DNA of 12,291 bases from Peptostreptococcaceae bacterium (GCA_017425305.1 JAFOOW010000060.1:1-12291); one strand, 5' to 3'; positions 1-7,405 are shown, counted from the first letter of the stretch. Made by a program: numbers and translations. The notes: a model not told the origin generated them from the sequence alone.

Positions 1-1
1 A

Positions 2-52
2 TTTAAGATTGTAGAAATAATTGAGGCACTAGTATCTAACTCTAAAAATTAA
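2..52 (+). CDS. Possible C-terminal end of an upstream gene (partial)
   Basis: One frame is open from the window edge to a TAA at 50-52 and reads FKIVEIIEALVSNSKN. The amphipathic, Ile/Glu-rich composition looks like the last helix of a soluble protein. The next gene's ribosome binding site begins about 25 nt later, a normal spacing. Sixteen residues are too few to name a family, and a chance open frame cannot be excluded. Confidence 0.35.
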   Translation, partial: FKIVEIIEALVSNSKN

Positions 53-95
53 AAATGAAAAGTTAGATGTTCTTATAAAAGGAGTGAATTAAATT

Positions 96-617
96 ATGGC
101 AAAAAGTAAAATTTTTATAACTATGCTCATATCTATATGTTTTATATTTAATTGTAATGAGATATTTGCAGCTAGTGTAATTCATGGTAGGGCTAGCAAA
201 ATTAGAATAGAAGAGGCTATAAACAGTGCTAAAGAAGAAGAGCCTAAAGAAGTTATAAATATAACTAATGAGCAATTATATCTTCTATCTAAATTAGTAT
301 CTAGTGAAGCTAGAGGTGAGAGTTATGAAGGACAAGTAGCTGTTGCTGCTGTAGTTATAAATAGAGTTAGAGACCCTAGATTCCCAGATACAATAGAAGA
401 AGTTATATATCAGAAAAATGCATTTTCAGTAGTTGGAAATGGACAAATATATAAGGATCCTACAGATAGTGCATATAAAGCAGCTAGAGAAGCTTTATAT
501 GGAAAAGACCCTACAAATGGAGCTATATTCTTCTGGAATCCAGACATAGCTACTTGTAAGTGGATAAAAAAACTAGATCCTCACAAAAGAATAGGTAATC
601 ATGTATTTGCTAGGTAG
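96..617 (+). CDS. Secreted cell wall hydrolase, SleB/CwlJ type (Hydrolase_2 family)
   Basis: This 173-residue protein is a predicted exported peptidoglycan hydrolase. Residues 1-26 form a signal peptide: Lys at 3 and 5, a hydrophobic core at about 6-18, and a likely cut near the Ala25-Ala26 pair. A charged linker (about 30-58) precedes a Hydrolase_2 domain at about 60-173. The SEARGE motif at 70-75 followed by GQVAVAAVVINRV is the family signature. Glu71 matches the catalytic Glu of SleB-type spore cortex-lytic transglycosylases. The N-terminal peptidoglycan-binding domain of full SleB is absent, so it is closer in layout to CwlJ or to vegetative Hydrolase_2 enzymes. A cortex role is therefore inference. 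The ATG has an AAAAGGAG at 77-84, spaced 11 nt, a little long. A strong terminator follows directly, so it is probably transcribed apart from murI. Confidence 0.9.
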   Translation: MAKSKIFITMLISICFIFNCNEIFAASVIHGRASKIRIEEAINSAKEEEPKEVINITNEQLYLLSKLVSSEARGESYEGQVAVAAVVINRVRDPRFPDTIEEVIYQKNAFSVVGNGQIYKDPTDSAYKAAREALYGKDPTNGAIFFWNPDIATCKWIKKLDPHKRIGNHVFAR

Positions 618-629
618 GAAAATATAAAG

Positions 630-661
630 ATAAAGGAGTTGTTTACTCCTTTATTTTTTTG
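630..661 (+). terminator. Rho-independent terminator after the cell wall hydrolase
   Basis: A perfect 10-bp stem (ATAAAGGAGT at 630-639 with ACTCCTTTAT at 645-654) and a 5-nt loop are followed by a run of T to position 660. This is a textbook intrinsic terminator, 12 nt after the stop codon. Confidence 0.92.
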
Positions 662-708
662 TTTAAATGAACTATAATAATCACTTAGATACTAAATTTC
701 ATATATTA

Positions 709-738
709 TTAAGAAAATTAATTTATATAAAATATAAT
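709..738 (+). promoter_or_regulatory. Possible sigma-A promoter for murI
   Basis: TTAAGA at 709-714 and TATAAT at 733-738 are separated by 18 nt and lie about 43 nt before the murI start. The -10 is consensus, but the -35 matches only 4 of 6 bases and the region is very AT-rich. A promoter is expected here because a terminator closes the upstream gene. Confidence 0.35.
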
Positions 739-764
739 TAAATTAGCTATAGATGGAAAATAGC

Positions 765-772
765 AAAGAAGG
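765..772 (+). promoter_or_regulatory. Ribosome binding site that fixes the murI start
   Basis: AAAGAAGG at 765-772 lies 8 nt before the ATG at 781. The longer reading from the GTG at 772 would begin on the last base of this site, so the GTG is not a plausible start. Confidence 0.8.
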
Positions 773-780
773 TGCGACAT

Positions 781-1590
781 ATGAATAATAATGCAATTGG
801 AGTTTTTGACTCAGGTTTAGGAGGTCTTACTGTATTAAAGGAAATAATGAGTATACTTCCTAATGAAAATATTGTTTACTTTGGAGATACAGCAAGAGTT
901 CCTTATGGATCTAGATCAAAAGAAACAGTTATAAAATATACTTTTCAAGCGATAAACTTTTTAATATCTAAAAATGTTAAAGCAATAGTCATAGCTTGTA
1001 ATACAGCAACAGCTATAAGCTTAGAACTAGCACAACAAAAATATAATATACCTATAATAGGGGTTGTAGAAGCAGGAGCAAGAACTGCAGCTTACACAAC
1101 AGAGAATAAAGTGGTTGGAGTTATAGGAACTGAAGGTACTATAAACTCTAAAGCTTATGAAGAAGAAATTCATAAAATTGATAATTCTGTAAGGATAATT
1201 GGTAAAGCGTGTCCTTTATTTGTTCCTATTGTAGAAGAAGGATGGTCAAATACGGAAGTTGCTTACTTAACTGCTCAAAGATATCTAGAAGAGCTTAAGG
1301 AAGAAGGTATAGATTCTTTAGTTTTAGGATGTACACATTATCCACTTTTAAAAAATACTATAAATAGAGTAGTTGATGGAAAAATAAAACTAGTAAACCC
1401 AGCAATAGAAACGGCAAAAGATTTAAAGGATGTTCTAACAAAGAATGAATTACTAAGAGAAGATTCACCAGATCCAGCTCATTATGATTATTTTGTATCA
1501 GATGGACCTGAAAAATTTGCAAATATTGGACAAGAATTTTTAAATAAAAAAATAGACAATATAGACCAAATAGAAATACAAAAATATTAG
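781..1590 (+). CDS. murI: Glutamate racemase
   Basis: MurI interconverts L- and D-glutamate in the cytosol through two cysteines and supplies D-Glu for the peptidoglycan stem peptide. Starting at the ATG at 781 the protein has 269 residues, the usual family length. Visible signatures are GVFDSGLGGLTVL at 7-19, FGDTARVPYG at 34-43, the first catalytic Cys in ACNTA (Cys73), and the second in GCTHYP (Cys184, with His186). No key residue is missing. The start is set by AAAGAAGG 8 nt upstream, so the nine extra bases back to a GTG at 772 are left out. It is followed after 59 nt by a DUF1934 gene in the same direction, with a hairpin between them. Confidence 0.96.
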   Translation: MNNNAIGVFDSGLGGLTVLKEIMSILPNENIVYFGDTARVPYGSRSKETVIKYTFQAINFLISKNVKAIVIACNTATAISLELAQQKYNIPIIGVVEAGARTAAYTTENKVVGVIGTEGTINSKAYEEEIHKIDNSVRIIGKACPLFVPIVEEGWSNTEVAYLTAQRYLEELKEEGIDSLVLGCTHYPLLKNTINRVVDGKIKLVNPAIETAKDLKDVLTKNELLREDSPDPAHYDYFVSDGPEKFANIGQEFLNKKIDNIDQIEIQKY

Positions 1591-1597
1591 TATTAAT

Positions 1598-1633
1598 ATA
1601 TAAACTTTAGGCAATTAAACCTAGAGTTTATAT
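1598..1633 (+). other. 14-bp hairpin between murI and the DUF1934 gene
   Basis: Arms at 1598-1611 and 1620-1633 pair over 14 bp with one U-G wobble (1607 with 1624) around an 8-nt loop. It ends 6 nt before the ribosome binding site of the next gene. There is no clean T run after it, so it could be a weak terminator, an mRNA-processing or stabilising element, or an attenuator. The pairing is seen directly; the function is unknown. Confidence 0.6.
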
Positions 1634-1639
1634 TATTAT

Positions 1640-1644
1640 GGAGG
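1640..1644 (+). promoter_or_regulatory. Ribosome binding site that fixes the DUF1934 gene start
   Basis: GGAGG at 1640-1644 stands 5 nt before the ATG at 1650. The in-frame ATG at 1638 overlaps this site and has no site of its own, so the shorter protein is preferred. Confidence 0.75.
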
Positions 1645-1649
1645 TAAAA

Positions 1650-2069
1650 ATGAGAGAAGTTAGTGTTTATGTAAAAACTGAACAGATTGATAAATTAGGA
1701 AACAAAGATACTATAAAAATAAAATCAAATGGAAAAATGTATGATAAAAATGGAGAAACATATATAGTTTATAAAGAAAAATTAGGAAACGAAGAGGAAT
1801 CAGTTACAACAACTATAAAAATATCTAAAGAAGAGGTTTCTATAAAAAGATTTGGAACTGTAAACTCTAATATGATTTTCAATAAAGAAAAACCAAGTAT
1901 ATCTAGATATCATACAGGACAAGGAATATTTGAAATAAAAATAGATACAAAAAAACTAGATATAATTAAACATGAGGGTAGTATGGATATAATAATAAAC
2001 TACGATATAAATATAGTAGATTTATTTGAAGGATATAATAATATAAAAATTGAAGTTCAATATAAATAA
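1650..2069 (+). CDS. DUF1934 (YwiB-like) beta-barrel protein of unknown function
   Basis: The 139-residue product has no signal peptide or membrane segment. It consists of alternating short polar/hydrophobic strands (for example REVSVYVKT near the start and IKIEVQYK at the end), with Gly-rich turns and a HTGQGIFEIKIDT segment in the second half. This matches the DUF1934/YwiB family, small cytosolic proteins with a lipocalin-like barrel whose role is not established. It follows murI after 59 nt and a 14-bp hairpin. It ends just before a convergent terminator and may be cotranscribed with murI. The family call rests on size, strand pattern and the His-Thr-Gly-Gln-Gly segment; no ligand is assigned. 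Confidence 0.75.
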   Translation: MREVSVYVKTEQIDKLGNKDTIKIKSNGKMYDKNGETYIVYKEKLGNEEESVTTTIKISKEEVSIKRFGTVNSNMIFNKEKPSISRYHTGQGIFEIKIDTKKLDIIKHEGSMDIIINYDINIVDLFEGYNNIKIEVQYK

Positions 2070-2073
2070 AAAC

Positions 2074-2123
2074 AAGCTTACGAAAAATATAAATTATCTA
2101 CTATTTATATTTTTCGTAAGCTT
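2074..2123. terminator. Bidirectional convergent terminator
   Basis: A perfect 20-bp inverted repeat (2074-2093 with 2104-2123), extended by one inner T-A pair, sits between two converging genes. On the minus strand the stem is followed by TTGTTTTTATTTAT, a good U-tract for the deacetylase. On the plus strand the T-rich stretch lies inside the second arm (2110-2114), and the tail after the stem is weak. It is unusually long for a terminator stem, which fits use from both sides. Confidence 0.85.
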
Positions 2124-2139
2124 TAATAACATTAACATA

Positions 2140-2838
2140 TTAGTTCCACCAATTCAAAGGAATATCTTCTTGAGTTATTGTTTTACCTATATAACTATTA
2201 TTTTGTAAATACTCTAATATAGAAGGAAGAGCATTTACAGTAACTTGTTTATCATGAAACAATATAATTGGAGTTTTGTAATTTTTAACTTCATTAATAG
2301 TATGAGTAGATATACTGTTAGATGATGAATTTGGATGCGTATCAGTACTATCTATATTCCAATCCCATAACTTATAACCATTATCTATTAAAGACATGTA
2401 TTGATTTTTAGTTAAGTGTGGCTTGCTACCATAAGGAACTCTTACTAAGTTAGTATCATATCCAATAAGTTTTTGTAATGAATTTCTAGTACTATTCATT
2501 TCCTTTAATGCAGAGCTATTATTAGCGTAAAACAACTTTTTTTCATGAGTTTTTCCATGAAGTCCTATAGAGTGACCTTCTGACAACATTCTTTTTACTA
2601 TATCTGGATTTGATTTAATTTTATTTTCTAGTAAAAAAAATGTTGCTTTCATATCATATTTTGAAAGTAAATCTAAAATTTTAGGAGTATTTATATTAGG
2701 TCCATCATCAAAAGTTATATAAACAACTTTTTTATCAAAATTCTTGTCAGAATCTTTAACTTCATAACAAAGTCCATTTACTTTAAAGATAGAAAAAAAT
2801 AATATTAATGTTATTAACAAGGATGAAAATTTTTTCAT
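2140..2838 (-). CDS. Secreted polysaccharide (peptidoglycan-type) deacetylase, NodB domain
   Basis: This 232-residue protein belongs to carbohydrate esterase family 4, metal-dependent enzymes that remove N-acetyl groups from peptidoglycan or chitin-like polymers. Residues 1-22 form a signal peptide (KK, then a hydrophobic stretch), so it acts outside the membrane or in the spore envelope space. The NodB motifs are all present: TFDDGP at 42-47 (Asp44, Asp45), the metal histidines in HGKTH (His94, His98), RVPYG at 133-137, DWNIDSTD at 159-166, and LFHD at 193-196 (His195). The ATG has AAAAAGGAG 8 nt upstream. It is the only minus-strand gene here. Upstream lie two CATACAAT boxes resembling sigma-E promoters, which would make it a sporulation deacetylase such as PdaB; that assignment is inference. 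Cys24 does not sit in a proper lipobox. Confidence 0.92.
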   Translation of the reverse strand: MKKFSSLLITLILFFSIFKVNGLCYEVKDSDKNFDKKVVYITFDDGPNINTPKILDLLSKYDMKATFFLLENKIKSNPDIVKRMLSEGHSIGLHGKTHEKKLFYANNSSALKEMNSTRNSLQKLIGYDTNLVRVPYGSKPHLTKNQYMSLIDNGYKLWDWNIDSTDTHPNSSSNSISTHTINEVKNYKTPIILFHDKQVTVNALPSILEYLQNNSYIGKTITQEDIPLNWWN

Positions 2839-2877
2839 ATTACATACTCCTTTTTCATAAGTAATTCATAAAAATAT

Positions 2878-2916
2878 ATTGTATGATACTATTGTATGTT
2901 ATTATTTTAAATATAT
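2878..2916 (-). promoter_or_regulatory. Tandem sigma-E-like promoter boxes before the deacetylase
   Basis: On the minus strand CATACAAT occurs twice, 13 nt apart (plus-strand 2891-2898 and 2878-2885). This is the consensus -10 of the mother-cell sporulation factor sigma-E. The gene-proximal copy has an ATA (plus-strand 2903-2905) 17 nt upstream. The distal copy has an ATA (2914-2916) 15 nt upstream, slightly short. Transcription from the proximal box would start near 2872, giving a leader of about 35 nt. The AT-rich setting makes the -35 matches weak evidence. Confidence 0.5.
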
Positions 2917-2936
2917 TTAGTGTTAAGAGAATTTTA

Positions 2937-2965
2937 TTGACATATAATAATTAAATATATTTAAA
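2937..2965 (+). promoter_or_regulatory. Possible sigma-A promoter toward tilS
   Basis: TTGACA at 2937-2942 is a perfect -35. The -10 at the 17-nt spacing, TTTAAA (2960-2965), matches 4 of 6 bases. An alternative extended -10, TTTGGTATTATAAT at 2988-3001, lies downstream and has no good -35. Either could drive tilS-ftsH; the leader would be roughly 95 to 130 nt. Confidence 0.4.
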
Positions 2966-3103
2966 AAACTACCGTTTAATTAATTTATTTGGTATTATAA
3001 TAACTATATTAGATTTCCAAAAAATAAATAATACAAGGATTTTAGTACTTTTTATAGAAAGTATACTTAAATAAATTGAAAAATAATTTTAAGAGGGATA
3101 AAT

Positions 3104-4489
3104 ATGATAATTGATAAGGTACGAAGTACTATTAATAAATATAATTTGTTACAAGAAGGTGACAAGGTTGTATTAGGTCTTTCAGGAGGACCTGATTCAG
3201 TTTGTTTATTACATATATTAAAGCAATTAGAAAGTGAGTATAAAATATGTATTTATGCAGCTCACTTAAATCATCAAATTAGAGGTATAGAAGCTCAAAA
3301 AGATGCTATGTATATATCTAATTTATGTGATAGTTTAGGTGTTAAGTTCTTTGTAAAATCTATAGACGTTCCAAAATACTGTAAGGAAAATGGATTATCT
3401 ATAGAAGAAGGAGCAAGAAAGCTAAGATATGAAATGTTTTATGAAATAAAAGAAAAAACTAACTCAAATAAAATAGCTGTAGGGCATAATATAAATGACC
3501 AAGTAGAAACTATTTTAATGAGAATGATGAGAGGCACAGGTTTACAAGGTTTAAAGGGTATAGATCATAAAAGAGATGATGTAATAATAAGACCTATATT
3601 AGATATAAACAGAAGTGATATAGAAAAATATTGCGAAGAACATAATCTAAACCCAAGAATAGACAGTACTAATTTAGAAAATATATATACTAGAAATAAA
3701 ATAAGATTAGATTTAATACCTTATATGAAAGAAAACTTCAATGAAAATATAGTAGAAGCTATAGCTAGAATGGGAAATAACTTAAAATCAGATAGTGATT
3801 ATATTGAGCAAGAAGCATTAAAGATGTTTAATGAAGTTTCTAAAACTAATGATGATAGTATCGAAATAAACTTAGACAAATATTCTAATCTACATATTTC
3901 AATAAAAAGTAGAATAATTAGAAGTGCTATTAAGTATATTTTAGGAGATACTAATTTTGTAGACCAAAAACATATAGAAGATGTTTTTGAACTAGAAAAT
4001 GATAAAAAGATAGATAAACACATAGTTCTACCAAGAGGATTATTTGTATATAGAAAGAAAAATACTCTACTATTAACTAATAAAGAAATAATTCATGAAG
4101 AAATAGAATTTTCATATAAACTTCCTAAGGAAGGTTTTGTGAAAATAAAAGAACTAGGACTATGTGTAGAAACACAAGTGATTAGTATTGAAAGATTTAG
4201 AAGTATGAAGGTGGATAAATCTTCAAAAGGATTTGACTTTGATAAATTTAAAGGAGGGATTGTAGTAAGAAGCAGAAAGTCAGGTGACAAGATAAAGCTT
4301 TCTGGAGGTAGTAAAAAGATAAAAGATTTATTTATAGATTTGAAAATACCAAGAGAAGAAAGATGTACTATTCCTTTAATAGCAGATGATGAAAGTATAG
4401 CTTGTGTTGGTAATTACAGATTTAGTGAAAATCATAAAATTGATATTAATACAAAAGAAGTCTTAAAGGTAAGCTTTAAGAAACTATAA
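3104..4489 (+). CDS. tilS: tRNA(Ile)-lysidine synthetase
   Basis: TilS attaches lysine to C34 of the CAU-anticodon tRNA-Ile, using ATP, so that it reads AUA instead of AUG. The enzyme is essential, and AUA is very common in this window. The 461-residue length is normal for the long, three-domain bacterial form. The N-type ATP pyrophosphatase domain covers about 20-210, with the PP-loop SGGPDS at 27-32 and the following HLNHQIRG and GHNINDQVET segments. A helical middle region follows. The C-terminal TilS domain includes RSRKSGDKIKLSGGSKKIK from 389. An AGAGGG 6 nt upstream supports the ATG. ftsH begins 31 nt after the stop, so the two are cotranscribed. The hpt gene that commonly sits between tilS and ftsH in Firmicutes is absent. 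Confidence 0.96.
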   Translation: MIIDKVRSTINKYNLLQEGDKVVLGLSGGPDSVCLLHILKQLESEYKICIYAAHLNHQIRGIEAQKDAMYISNLCDSLGVKFFVKSIDVPKYCKENGLSIEEGARKLRYEMFYEIKEKTNSNKIAVGHNINDQVETILMRMMRGTGLQGLKGIDHKRDDVIIRPILDINRSDIEKYCEEHNLNPRIDSTNLENIYTRNKIRLDLIPYMKENFNENIVEAIARMGNNLKSDSDYIEQEALKMFNEVSKTNDDSIEINLDKYSNLHISIKSRIIRSAIKYILGDTNFVDQKHIEDVFELENDKKIDKHIVLPRGLFVYRKKNTLLLTNKEIIHEEIEFSYKLPKEGFVKIKELGLCVETQVISIERFRSMKVDKSSKGFDFDKFKGGIVVRSRKSGDKIKLSGGSKKIKDLFIDLKIPREERCTIPLIADDESIACVGNYRFSENHKIDINTKEVLKVSFKKL

Positions 4490-4505
4490 ATTATAGCAAC
4501 ATATG

Positions 4506-4514
4506 AAAGGAGGG
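4506..4514 (+). promoter_or_regulatory. Ribosome binding site that fixes a TTG start for ftsH
   Basis: AAAGGAGGG at 4506-4514 is the strongest Shine-Dalgarno site in the window and stands 6 nt before a TTG at 4521. The in-frame ATG at 4503 overlaps the upstream edge of this site and has none of its own, so the first six codons of the longest reading are unlikely to be translated. Confidence 0.8.
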
Positions 4515-4520
4515 CTTATT

Positions 4521-6446
4521 TTGAATAAGTTTTTAAAGGGAGCAGGTTTTTATCTACTTATATTTATAATTATAGTAGGTATCGTTCAATTCTCAGGTAG
4601 TCCTACAGAAAAAGTTGAAGACATGAAATTTTCAAGTGTCTACAGAGAGATAACAAATGAGAACGTATCTAAAATAAAAATTATAGAAAATACAGTAGTA
4701 GAAGGAACTATAAAGAGTACAAATAAGAAATTTAAAACATACATACCAAAAGAATTACAAACAGAAGAGTTTGCTAATGAATTATTAAGTCAAGCTAATG
4801 AAGGGAAATTACAAATAGATGGAACTCCAGAGCCAAGTACACCATGGTTCTTTGAGTTATTACCTTCACTATTTATATTATTCTTCATGTTAATAATATG
4901 GTTTGTATTCATGAACCAGTCTCAAGGTGGAGGCGGAAAAGTTATGAACTTTGGTAAGTCAAAAGCAAAAGTTCATAAGGATGATGAAAAAACAAGAGTT
5001 ACATTTAAAGATGTAGCAGGTCTTAATGAAGAAAAAGAAGATTTACAAGAAGTGGTAGACTTCTTAAAAAATCCTAAAAAATATATTGATTTAGGAGCTA
5101 GAATACCTAAAGGAATATTAATGGTTGGACCTCCAGGTACAGGTAAAACTTATTTATCAAGAGCAGTTGCTGGAGAAGCAGGAGTACCATTCTTTAGTAT
5201 AAGTGGTTCTGATTTCGTTGAAATGTTTGTTGGGGTTGGGGCATCAAGAGTTAGATCTTTATTTGAAGATGCTAAGAAAAATGCACCAGCAATAATATTC
5301 ATAGATGAGATAGATGCTGTTGGTAGAAAAAGAGGAGCAGGACTTGGTGGAGGACACGATGAAAGAGAACAAACTCTTAACCAATTACTAGTTGAGATGG
5401 ATGGTTTCGGTGTTAACCAAGGTATAATAATAATGGCTGCAACAAATAGACCTGATATATTAGACCCAGCTCTTTTAAGACCAGGTAGATTTGATAGACA
5501 GGTAGTTGTAGGAGCACCTGATGTTAAAGGTAGAGAAGCTATATTTAGAGTACATGCTAAAAACAAGCCTTTAGCAGATGATGTAAAAATAGAAGTATTA
5601 GCAAGAAGAACTCCTGGATTTACTCCAGCAGATATAGAAAACTTAATGAACGAAGCTGCTATATTAACAGCTAGAAAAAGAGAAAAGAAAATACAAATGG
5701 AAACTATAGAAGAAGCTATAACTAAAGTAATAGCAGGCGTTGCTAAGAAATCTAGAGTTATAAGTGAACCTGAAAGAAAGCTTACAGCATATCATGAAGC
5801 AGGGCATGCAGTATGTGCTCATGTTCTTGACCATGTAAGTCCAGTACATCAGGTTACTATAGTTCCAAGAGGAAGAGCTGGTGGATTTACTATGCAACTT
5901 CCTGTAGAAGATAAATTCTACGCTACTAAAAATGAAATGAAAGAAAACCTAATAGTACTACTTGGTGGTAGAGTTGCAGAAGAGTTAACTCTAGATGATA
6001 TATCTACAGGTGCTTCTAATGACTTAGAAAGAGTTGCATCTACTGCAAGACAAATGGTTACTAAATATGGTATGAGTAATAAATTAGGGCCTATGGCATT
6101 TGGAGATAGTGAAGAAGAAGTATTCTTAGGCAATAGCATAGGAAATAAGAGAAACTACTCTGAAGAAGTTGCTTCTGAAATAGATCAGGAAATAAGAAGT
6201 ATAGTAGATACAGCATATAAGAAAACTAGAACATTATTAAATGATAATATGGATAGATTAGAGTATGTAGCTCAAGCGTTATTAATATATGAAACTTTAG
6301 ATGCGGAACAATTTATAAAAGCATTTAATAAAGAGTTAGATTTAACTCCTAAACAAGAAACTGCTGCAACTGAAACAGAAGAAGTAATAGAAGTTAAAGA
6401 ATCTCAAACAGAAGATACAATAGATGATAACAAAGATAATGAATAA
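4521..6446 (+). CDS. ftsH: ATP-dependent zinc metalloprotease FtsH
   Basis: FtsH is a hexameric membrane AAA+ protease that unfolds and degrades misfolded membrane proteins and some regulators. From the TTG at 4521 the protein has 641 residues, the usual length. Order of parts: transmembrane helix 1 at about 10-24, an extracytoplasmic domain to about 110, and transmembrane helix 2 in the stretch [20 protein letters not shown]. The AAA+ module follows, with Walker A GPPGTGKT at 203-210, Walker B IIFIDEID (Asp262, Glu263), and the second region of homology ending LLRPGRFDR. The peptidase domain has the zinc site HEAGH at 425-429 and the third ligand Asp501. The C-terminus is a low-complexity acidic tail. 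All catalytic residues are intact. It is likely cotranscribed with tilS and is closed by a terminator. Confidence 0.98.
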   Translation: MNKFLKGAGFYLLIFIIIVGIVQFSGSPTEKVEDMKFSSVYREITNENVSKIKIIENTVVEGTIKSTNKKFKTYIPKELQTEEFANELLSQANEGKLQIDGTPEPSTPWFFELLPSLFILFFMLIIWFVFMNQSQGGGGKVMNFGKSKAKVHKDDEKTRVTFKDVAGLNEEKEDLQEVVDFLKNPKKYIDLGARIPKGILMVGPPGTGKTYLSRAVAGEAGVPFFSISGSDFVEMFVGVGASRVRSLFEDAKKNAPAIIFIDEIDAVGRKRGAGLGGGHDEREQTLNQLLVEMDGFGVNQGIIIMAATNRPDILDPALLRPGRFDRQVVVGAPDVKGREAIFRVHAKNKPLADDVKIEVLARRTPGFTPADIENLMNEAAILTARKREKKIQMETIEEAITKVIAGVAKKSRVISEPERKLTAYHEAGHAVCAHVLDHVSPVHQVTIVPRGRAGGFTMQLPVEDKFYATKNEMKENLIVLLGGRVAEELTLDDISTGASNDLERVASTARQMVTKYGMSNKLGPMAFGDSEEEVFLGNSIGNKRNYSEEVASEIDQEIRSIVDTAYKKTRTLLNDNMDRLEYVAQALLIYETLDAEQFIKAFNKELDLTPKQETAATETEEVIEVKESQTEDTIDDNKDNE

Positions 6447-6447
6447 T

Positions 6448-6484
6448 AATAAAGGCTAGGGAAAAACCCTAGCCTTTATTTAAA
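6448..6484 (+). terminator. Terminator after ftsH
   Basis: AAAGGCTAGGG (6451-6461) pairs perfectly with CCCTAGCCTTT (6467-6477) around an A5 loop, and three more A-T pairs extend the stem outward to 6448-6480. The downstream tail has only a short T run, but the stem is GC-rich for this genome and starts immediately after the stop. It probably ends the tilS-ftsH transcript; the A-rich 5' side could also let it work weakly on the other strand. Confidence 0.85.
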
Positions 6485-6530
6485 GTTAGAAATAAAAATA
6501 AATGGTGTATATATATTTAGGGAGAAAATA

Positions 6531-7325
6531 ATGGATATCTTAAAAGAAGAAAACATAACTAATTTATTAAATACTGATTTTATAGGTAAGAAAATAATAT
6601 ACTTTGATAGTATAGATTCTACAAATACATATGCTAAAAGTATAGGAAATGAAAGTGAAGATGGAACGGTTATTATAAGTGAAGAACAAACTAATGGTAG
6701 AGGTAGAGTAGGAAGACTGTGGCACTCTAAAAAGTATGAAGGTATTTGGATGAGTATTATATTAAAACCAGATATAAATCCTATAGAAGCTCCTTTTATA
6801 ACATTAATAGTAGGAGCTAGTGTAGTTAGAGCTTTAAATAAACTAGGAATAGAAAGTTACATAAAGTGGCCTAATGACTTAATAATAAATGGTAAAAAGA
6901 TATGTGGCATTCTTACAGAATTATCAGCGGAAGTAGATAAAGTTAACTATGTAGTTGCGGGTATAGGTATAAATGTTAAATCTATGGAATTTGATGATGA
7001 AATTAGTAATGTTGCAACTTCTATATATAAAGAAGGATATAAAGTAACTAGAGTTGATATAGTAAAAAATATATTAGAAGAGTTTGAAAGTCTTTATAAA
7101 GATTATATATATAATGGTAAAAAGGAAAGTACTTTAAGTATATGTAGAGATAAGTCTGCGGTGATAGGTAAAAAAGTATATGCTATAAAAGGTAATGATA
7201 AAGACTATGTAGAGTGTTTAGATATAAATGAAGAAGGTAATCTATTAGTTAAATGTGAAAATGGAGAAATAAGAGAGATAATATCAGGAGAAATATCTAT
7301 AAGAGGCAAGCATGGTTATGTTTAA
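6531..7325 (+). CDS. birA: Biotin--[acetyl-CoA-carboxylase] ligase, monofunctional (no DNA-binding domain)
   Basis: BirA makes biotinyl-AMP from biotin and ATP and transfers biotin to a lysine of carboxylase carrier proteins in the cytosol. The catalytic core is complete: DSIDSTNTYA at 26-35, the biotinyl-AMP loop GRGRVGR at 56-62, KWPND at 112-116, GKKICGILTE at 121-130, and the small SH3-like C-terminal domain ending REIISGEISIRG. The protein has 264 residues. Clostridial and bacillary BirA repressors usually have about 320, with an N-terminal winged helix. Here the chain starts where the catalytic domain begins, so it should be an enzyme only. The start is supported by AGGGAG 6 nt upstream, and a terminator closes the upstream gene, leaving no room for a missing N-terminus. 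Confidence 0.95.
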   Translation: MDILKEENITNLLNTDFIGKKIIYFDSIDSTNTYAKSIGNESEDGTVIISEEQTNGRGRVGRLWHSKKYEGIWMSIILKPDINPIEAPFITLIVGASVVRALNKLGIESYIKWPNDLIINGKKICGILTELSAEVDKVNYVVAGIGINVKSMEFDDEISNVATSIYKEGYKVTRVDIVKNILEEFESLYKDYIYNGKKESTLSICRDKSAVIGKKVYAIKGNDKDYVECLDINEEGNLLVKCENGEIREIISGEISIRGKHGYV

Positions 7326-7376
7326 GAATATATAGATAATATAGTATATGGTGTCGTTATTTTGGTATAAGAATTG

Positions 7377-7405
7377 TTGACAATGATATAACCTATTGAT
7401 AAAAT
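7377..7405 (+). promoter_or_regulatory. Strong sigma-A-type promoter in the birA-coaX gap
   Basis: TTGACA (7377-7382) and TAAAAT (7400-7405) are separated by exactly 17 nt: a perfect -35 and a 5-of-6 -10. The -35 is embedded in a near-palindrome ATTGT-TG-ACAAT (7373-7384) that could be an operator. Transcription would begin near 7412 and run through the leader and small ORF into coaX, a leader of roughly 265 nt for coaX. Confidence 0.75.

Noticed and set aside
34..68. ATCTAAC...GTTAGAT inverted repeat as a terminator for the upstream gene
   Set aside because: The stem is 7 bp with a 21-nt loop and overlaps the putative stop codon. No T run follows, so it is too weak to annotate.
63..275. 70-codon minus-strand frame over the hydrolase signal peptide
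   Set aside because: It is the complement of a real gene, is Tyr/Phe/Ser-rich, and shows no family features.
5150..5566. 138-codon open frame on the minus strand inside ftsH
   Set aside because: It lies opposite the conserved AAA+ core of ftsH, has no ribosome binding site I can see, and its product has no recognisable domain. It is a codon-bias shadow.
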